Made by a program: the position numbers and the translations under genes. The notes beneath the pieces are model-generated. The model was not told the origin of the DNA and did not search any database. It saw only the letters and a program-made list of their open reading frames with translations. A stretch of 64,000 nt of DNA, taken from positions 248,001 to 312,000 of the forward strand of contig NZ_JACIJN010000001.1 in assembly GCF_014199415.1 (NCBI RefSeq), in the 5' to 3' direction. The stretch is from Sphingomonas endophytica (GTDB lineage: Bacteria > Pseudomonadota > Alphaproteobacteria > Sphingomonadales > Sphingomonadaceae). This document shows positions 59,940-64,000 of the stretch, piece after piece. Each line of letters begins with the position of its first letter. Within the stretch, counting starts at the first letter, position 1.

Positions 59940-61244
59940 ATGACCGCACACGCAAAGCTCGCATCCGCTCACATTGCACAAGGCGGTAGAGTCTCGCTTG
60001 AGCGGTTGCCGACCAACACGACAACCTCGAATCACGCCGTTCACCGCTGGTTCAATTTCATCGCCGGCTTTTCGCCAGAGCTGGTAAGAGCGTGCGCTGC
60101 CATGACCCCGGAGTCACCGTCAGCGCCACTGGTGCTTTTGGACCCATTCGCGGGATGCGGTACAGCGCCTCTGGCTGGTCGCATGCTGGGTCTCAAGGCA
60201 ATAGGCTACGATCCCCACCCGTTTTTCAGCATAATCAGCGAAGCTAAGGCAAACAGTCATCGTTATTGGACAGATCTGCCTCTCATACGGACCGCGATTG
60301 GTAATGGGCTCAATAAGCGTGGCGATGCAGAAGGTTATCTATCTACGTCGGCATTCGCATTCCTAAATAAAATGTTCAACAAGGCCGACTTGGATGCTCT
60401 TGTCGGAGCGCGAATATCTTTGCAAGACGAAGGTATGGGAGAACACCCACTCGCTATCCTCGTGCTGTCTCGTATGATTGATTATTCGTGCTTTGCGGCG
60501 ACGGACGGCATTTATAAAGCTCCCTCGTCAACGAAACGTGCACTGTCAGCTACTGCTTCGTTTTCAAGAGTTCTAGATACAGTTGAGTCCGATGCGTTAG
60601 AGGCGCTTAGCGGGGTAAACGACGCAAAAATATATGCGAAATCGTCTGAAAACATGTGCGAAATCGAGTCAAAATCAGTTGACCTTGTTGTGACGTCCCC
60701 GCCATACCTCAATAATTTTGATTTTGCTGAGATGACTCGGATGTATCTTTACTTCTGGGGTATGGCAGATACATGGGCGGATATCAGTTCTAAGGTCCGT
60801 TCTAAGCTCATTGTAAACACTACAACCGCACTTCGCGGTCAGAAAGAGCTGCAAACGACATACCGAAACTCTTTGCCATTTGGAGTAGCGGAGGAAGCGG
60901 CCCAAGTCGTTGATGAACTCACATCGAAACGATTAGTCAAAGCGGGTAAGAAAGAGTATGATTTCCTGATCTATCCCTACTTGAGTCAGATGCAGAATGT
61001 GTTGCGGGAATGCGCGCGCGCGTTGAAAATTGATGCGCCTTTCCACATGATGGTCTCTGATGCAGCGTTATATGGGGTCTACATACCAGCTCCAGAGTGG
61101 CTGGGGACTATCATGAGGGCCTCCGGCTTCACTGACGTGCAAGTTGAGATGGTGAGGCCAAGAGGTCATCGCTGGGTGCTGGATAAACGGGAAGGCTCTG
61201 AGCGGGGCCTGGGTGAGTATTACGTATTTGGAAGGGCTGCTTAA
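59940..61244 (+). CDS. DNA methyltransferase (N4-cytosine/N6-adenine type)
   Basis: This 434-residue protein has the SAM-binding motif I DPFAGCGT at residues 68-75 and the catalytic motif IV TSPPY at 252-256, about 180 residues apart, with HRWFNFIAGFSPELV (residues 35-49) before motif I. Motif order I then IV excludes the beta class; SPPY favours N4-cytosine but N6-adenine is possible. The ATG at 59940 was preferred to a frame-open ATG 32 codons upstream. Its TAA overlaps the next gene (TAATG). The codon use is more A+T-rich than the core genes. Target site unknown. Confidence 0.85.
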   Translation: MTAHAKLASAHIAQGGRVSLERLPTNTTTSNHAVHRWFNFIAGFSPELVRACAAMTPESPSAPLVLLDPFAGCGTAPLAGRMLGLKAIGYDPHPFFSIISEAKANSHRYWTDLPLIRTAIGNGLNKRGDAEGYLSTSAFAFLNKMFNKADLDALVGARISLQDEGMGEHPLAILVLSRMIDYSCFAATDGIYKAPSSTKRALSATASFSRVLDTVESDALEALSGVNDAKIYAKSSENMCEIESKSVDLVVTSPPYLNNFDFAEMTRMYLYFWGMADTWADISSKVRSKLIVNTTTALRGQKELQTTYRNSLPFGVAEEAAQVVDELTSKRLVKAGKKEYDFLIYPYLSQMQNVLRECARALKIDAPFHMMVSDAALYGVYIPAPEWLGTIMRASGFTDVQVEMVRPRGHRWVLDKREGSERGLGEYYVFGRAA

Positions 61245-62266
61245 TGCACACGCTATATCAATTAGCTGACGCCGAGATCAGATCGTGCATTGCGGATTAC
61301 CTTTCCTTAGCGTCCGACACCAACGGGTTTACAGCAGTTAAAGCCGAGCATGTCGATACGGATAGGAAGGCGGTTATCTTGCTCGCTGGAGTGAATGCAT
61401 CCTTGGAGGATACATCACCAGCGGTAGTGGTCTTGGAATGGGAGAGGCGTAGGGCGGTTCCGCTCGACGTAGAGTCGGGTATAACAGCGGGGGTTTACAC
61501 GAACATTCGCGGTGCAGGAATTAAGTACCTTAACGAAGTTAAGTCTGGCACAAATGGGTTTAGTGTTTGGTCGCCGGACTTCATCCGCAATAACCCGCAT
61601 ACCCTTCCATTGTTGCAGCACTTGGCCGGGATATTTAGCAAAGCCGCGCTTGTGAAGCAGGTGGGCAGCGTTTCAGACAATAAAATCTCGGGACCAGCGG
61701 CTGTCCGCCTCGCAGCTGTTCTGGAAGCCAGGGTGATCCCGGATCAAATCCGTGAAGGGGAGATTCTAAAGCGCCTCGAATCCACGTTGGAGGGCATTGT
61801 CCGTGACCTCATTGGACGAGTAATGCTTGAGTCGATTGTCGACAGTGCACTGAGAGATGCAGGCGTTCCGTTCAAAAGGGAAGATGAATATCCAAATCTC
61901 ACTGGAGTTGTTTATAATTTCCGTGCTGATTTCGTCGTGCCCGATGAGAACGATCCCCGTGCCTTTATTGAAGTTCGCAAGTCTTCTTCTCGACATGCCT
62001 CTCTTTATGCTAAAGACAAAATGTTCTCTGCCATAAATTGGAAGGGTCGTCACAAGAAGATGCTGGCGATACTTGTTGTTGACGGCGAGTGGACATCAGA
62101 AACCCTGAGGGTGATGGCGAACGTGTTTGATTACGTCGTCCCACTTCGACACGTTAATGATCTAGCGAAGTCAATTGCCGAGTACCTTGCGGGAGATCGT
62201 AGCAAGTTGAAATGGCTAATCGAGTTCTCAATAAAACCAGCTGGTAGCTCAGGATCATTACAGTAG
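61244..62266 (+). CDS. Unrecognised protein, possible restriction endonuclease
   Basis: This 340-residue protein is translationally coupled to the methyltransferase (TAATG). I do not recognise a named family. Residues 225-250 read NFRADFVV then AFIEVRKSS, an arrangement like a PD-(D/E)XK core with Asp229 and Glu243, though the expected lysine is Arg245 or Lys246. A conserved-looking strand follows (KKMLAILVVDGEW). The pairing with a methyltransferase, the fold hint and low GC suggest the nuclease half of a restriction-modification system; this is inference and could be wrong. Confidence 0.55.
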   Translation: MHTLYQLADAEIRSCIADYLSLASDTNGFTAVKAEHVDTDRKAVILLAGVNASLEDTSPAVVVLEWERRRAVPLDVESGITAGVYTNIRGAGIKYLNEVKSGTNGFSVWSPDFIRNNPHTLPLLQHLAGIFSKAALVKQVGSVSDNKISGPAAVRLAAVLEARVIPDQIREGEILKRLESTLEGIVRDLIGRVMLESIVDSALRDAGVPFKREDEYPNLTGVVYNFRADFVVPDENDPRAFIEVRKSSSRHASLYAKDKMFSAINWKGRHKKMLAILVVDGEWTSETLRVMANVFDYVVPLRHVNDLAKSIAEYLAGDRSKLKWLIEFSIKPAGSSGSLQ

Positions 62267-62344
62267 GGCTTTGGGCGAAGGCGTAAGGAAGAGCGCCACT
62301 CGATTTCGAAATCGCCAGCGCGGGGGTATTTTCTGGGGACCTGT

Positions 62345-62384
62345 TGAGGTCGATGCACTATTAAGGTATATTGCCTTGACCTCA
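62345..62384. repeat. Inverted repeat after the nuclease-like gene
   Basis: TGAGGTC (62345-62351) and GACCTCA (62378-62384) are perfect inverted copies 26 bases apart in an A+T-rich stretch between the convergent nuclease-like and recombinase genes. They may be a terminator-like stem for one or both transcripts or a recombination site. Confidence 0.4.
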
Positions 62385-62385
62385 G

Positions 62386-62976
62386 TCACTGCGTCACTGA
62401 ACAGTTTTTCTTTTCTATGCGCTGGATTGCGGCGCGGCTCACCCCATACTGCTTAGCCAACATGCCGAGGGACGCGCCCTGTGCGCGGCCTTCGATCACC
62501 GCTCGTTGCTGATCCGGGGCTAGAGTGGACGGACGCCCTAACGCCTTCCCCTGCGCCTTTGCGCGCGACAAGCCGGCTTGCGTACGTTCGACCAGCAAGT
62601 CGCGCTCGAACTCGGCGACAGCCGACAGCACGCCCATCGTCATCTTGCCCGCTGCGCTGGTGAGGTCCACACCGCCAAGGGCGAGACAATGCACTCGCAC
62701 GCCGATCGCTGCCAGCGCCTCCACGGTGGCGCGCACATCCGTCGCATTGCGCCCCAAACGGTCCAGCTTCGTCACGATCAGCACGTCGCCATCCTCAAGG
62801 CGATCGACCAGCTTCGCGAAGCCCGCGCGTTCCATGGCGGCGACCGAACCCGACACGGTTTCGGCGATCACCCGGCGCGGTTCAATCGCAAAGGCCGCCG
62901 CCTCAATCTCACGGATCTGATTGTCGGTGGTTTGCTCGGCGGTGCTGACGCGGCAGTAAGCGAATGTTCGGGCCAC
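62386..62976 (-). CDS. Serine recombinase (resolvase/invertase family)
   Basis: This 196-residue protein has the small serine recombinase layout: catalytic Ser11 in YCRVSTAEQ, KLDRLGRNATDVRA (arginines of the active site), EFERDLLVERTQAGLSRAKAQGKALGRPS and a C-terminal helix-turn-helix (about residues 155-190, ASLGMLAKQYGVSRAAIQRI). Such proteins resolve Tn3-type cointegrates or invert DNA. Its composition is closer to the core GC than the neighbouring genes, so it may have a separate origin. No transposase is adjacent in the window. Confidence 0.93.
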   Translation of the reverse strand: MARTFAYCRVSTAEQTTDNQIREIEAAAFAIEPRRVIAETVSGSVAAMERAGFAKLVDRLEDGDVLIVTKLDRLGRNATDVRATVEALAAIGVRVHCLALGGVDLTSAAGKMTMGVLSAVAEFERDLLVERTQAGLSRAKAQGKALGRPSTLAPDQQRAVIEGRAQGASLGMLAKQYGVSRAAIQRIEKKNCSVTQ

Positions 62977-63262
62977 GAGAACGACTCCTGTATCGAAAGC
63001 GTATCTCGGAACTAGCAGTGTACCGGAACTATCGTCAACCTATATTCCGATACATGTGGTGCATCTGGCACGTAACCGGTCGTTTCCGATACAGGCGTGG
63101 TCGCCGTTGTGGGTCGGGTGCGGGATAGCTGCCAGCAGTATATGGCTGGTGCGACACGGTGGAAACAATTGGCGCGGCCTTCCCGCGACGCGGAGCCCGG
63201 CCCGCCATGAACTCCGGGGTGGGTTGGAGCGGCGGGCTAAAGGCGGCACGGTTGCATTTCTG
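62977..63262. other. Non-coding gap between recombinase and PIN-like gene
   Basis: These 286 bases contain the candidate res-like repeats at the left. From 63096 to 63262 I see no convincing gene or structure. The two flanking genes point leftward, so this region would hold the recombinase promoter and the end of the PIN-like transcript. Confidence 0.5.
62985..63095. other. Candidate recombinase (res-like) site
   Basis: Upstream of the recombinase start, TGTATCGAAA (62989-62998) and two copies of TTCCGATACA (63045-63054 and 63084-63093) occur, with further related pieces (GTATCTCGGAAC at 63001, TACCGGAAC at 63021). Serine resolvases bind three subsites of inverted 12-bp-type repeats next to their own gene. 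The spacing is approximate and no crossover site is proved. Confidence 0.4.
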
Positions 63263-64000
63263 CTACACGGCTATCTTGAAGGCTTCACGCAAGTCGACAA
63301 CTCGCTTTGCATCTATCTTGTTCTCAAACTTCTCGATGAGCCTCAGGTAGAACCGCGAAACGTCACTGTCGCTTCCTATCCAAGAAATCTGCCGATTGGT
63401 CTCGCCGGCTGTCAATATGCGATCCGCATCTGACCATGTAAGCGCGTCGAACAAGGCCTCTAGCTTTGCAATCGCTGCATGCGTTGTGGCGAAAGCCGCA
63501 GAATTTTCTAGACTGTCGACTGCGGCATGCCTCTCAACATCAGTGGCAAGATTGACGCTCGGGAAATGGCTATTTAAAAACGGCCGCAGTTCTTCATGGA
63601 GATACAGCGTTCCGGTCTTAGCTCTGCTCCACTCAGTCTTGAGGAAGTAGTGTGGCTGGGTAGCACTGAGAGGCGAGGCGAAATCGCCGTCCTTTGAAAT
63701 GACGTGAAGGTCACTTCCCTCGGGCACACCGGCGAGTAACGCCTCCCAATTTATTTGGTCCCCGTGAGATTCCTTCTTGCCCGGCGGGTTCCCGACAATC
63801 CTACGCTTCTTCGCCGCCTCGATTATCTCGGACGTCGTGATTATCAAGTTGGCCTCAGCGATGAGATTGTCAAATGTTCTATCAGCGGCGAGCTGTCGGC
63901 TTTCCGCATCAGCTCTTGCCTTCTTGAGCAGCGCATCCCTAGCTCTTTGAAGGCCTTTCGATGCCTCACTGTACTCTTTTGCTTCGTTATACGCAGACAT
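63263..64000 (-). CDS. PIN-like (DUF4935-type) protein, C-terminal part
   Basis: The visible 245 residues have GNPPGKKESHGDQINWEALL then DLHVISKDGDFASPL, a pattern of the DUF4935/PIN_8 group of PIN-fold proteins, in which the first acidic residue near an IDTN-like motif lies about 100 residues upstream. The window stops before it, so the gene is cut at the right edge and the methionine at 64000 is probably internal. PIN proteins are metal-dependent RNases, often toxins or defence effectors. Composition is A+T-rich like the methyltransferase pair. Confidence 0.75.
   Translation of the reverse strand: MSAYNEAKEYSEASKGLQRARDALLKKARADAESRQLAADRTFDNLIAEANLIITTSEIIEAAKKRRIVGNPPGKKESHGDQINWEALLAGVPEGSDLHVISKDGDFASPLSATQPHYFLKTEWSRAKTGTLYLHEELRPFLNSHFPSVNLATDVERHAAVDSLENSAAFATTHAAIAKLEALFDALTWSDADRILTAGETNRQISWIGSDSDVSRFYLRLIEKFENKIDAKRVVDLREAFKIAV

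Noticed and set aside
63056..63433. 125-codon plus-strand frame over the res-like region and the PIN-like gene
   Set aside because: It is antisense to the PIN-like gene and lacks a domain or ribosome site.

Overview
The window is high-GC chromosomal DNA from an alphaproteobacterium, most likely Sphingomonadales (Sphingomonas or a close relative). The evidence is the gene content and order (chvI-chvG-hprK-rapZ-EIIA-HPr opposite pckA; lptD-surA-pdxA-rsmA; lytic transglycosylase opposite dapA, with smpB beyond; cckA), the codon use, and the family-level look of the proteins. No rRNA operon, CRISPR array, intact insertion sequence or replication origin was seen.

Layout of the core part (1 to about 59730). 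1-6170: end of purF, an SDR oxidoreductase, then a leftward stress-related group (cyclopropane-fatty-acid synthase, photolyase, histone-deacetylase-like amidohydrolase), an esterase and rppH. 6185-13201: a DUF481 outer-membrane protein, a translationally coupled arginine-succinyltransferase block (M20 hydrolase-astA-astB-small membrane protein), and a TonB receptor of ZnuD type behind a Zur-box-like palindrome. 13373-16286: leftward pepA-holC-ndk-acetyltransferase. 16437-21926: envelope biogenesis and housekeeping operon lptD-surA-pdxA-rsmA. 21931-27350: leftward TPR protein, an RsmB-like methyltransferase, guaB and pckA. 27512-31774: chvI-chvG-hprK-rapZ-EIIA-HPr, coupling an envelope/acid-sensing two-component system to a regulatory PTS. 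31794-40411: translation and RNA-modification genes (trmH-like, def, fmt, truA, trmA-like), rmuC, recR and nnr. 40585-47852: ilvD, a stand-alone receiver, cckA, an M13 peptidase and a DUF2062 protein. 47855-59528: smpB, dapA, lytic transglycosylase, greB, NYN-domain protein, two M28 peptidases, a Uma2 nuclease, ettA and two small acidic lipoproteins.

A tRNA-Pro(UGG) gene at 59654-59730 marks a sharp change. From there to the end the DNA is visibly more A+T-rich and carries accessory genes: an N4/N6-type DNA methyltransferase overlapping a gene with a possible PD-(D/E)XK-like nuclease core (a candidate restriction-modification pair), a serine recombinase with resolvase-site-like repeats beside it, and the C-terminal part of a PIN-like (DUF4935-type) protein that runs off the window. 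This looks like the left end of an island integrated at the tRNA; no integrase and no second copy of the tRNA 3' end lie inside the window.

Other points of interest are a RapZ whose Walker A lysine is valine, and four copies of a ~75-bp palindromic repeat, each placed just after a stop codon. The core genes need little comment beyond that. The accessory end, the RapZ substitution, the Zur-box candidate and the repeat placement are the observations most worth following.
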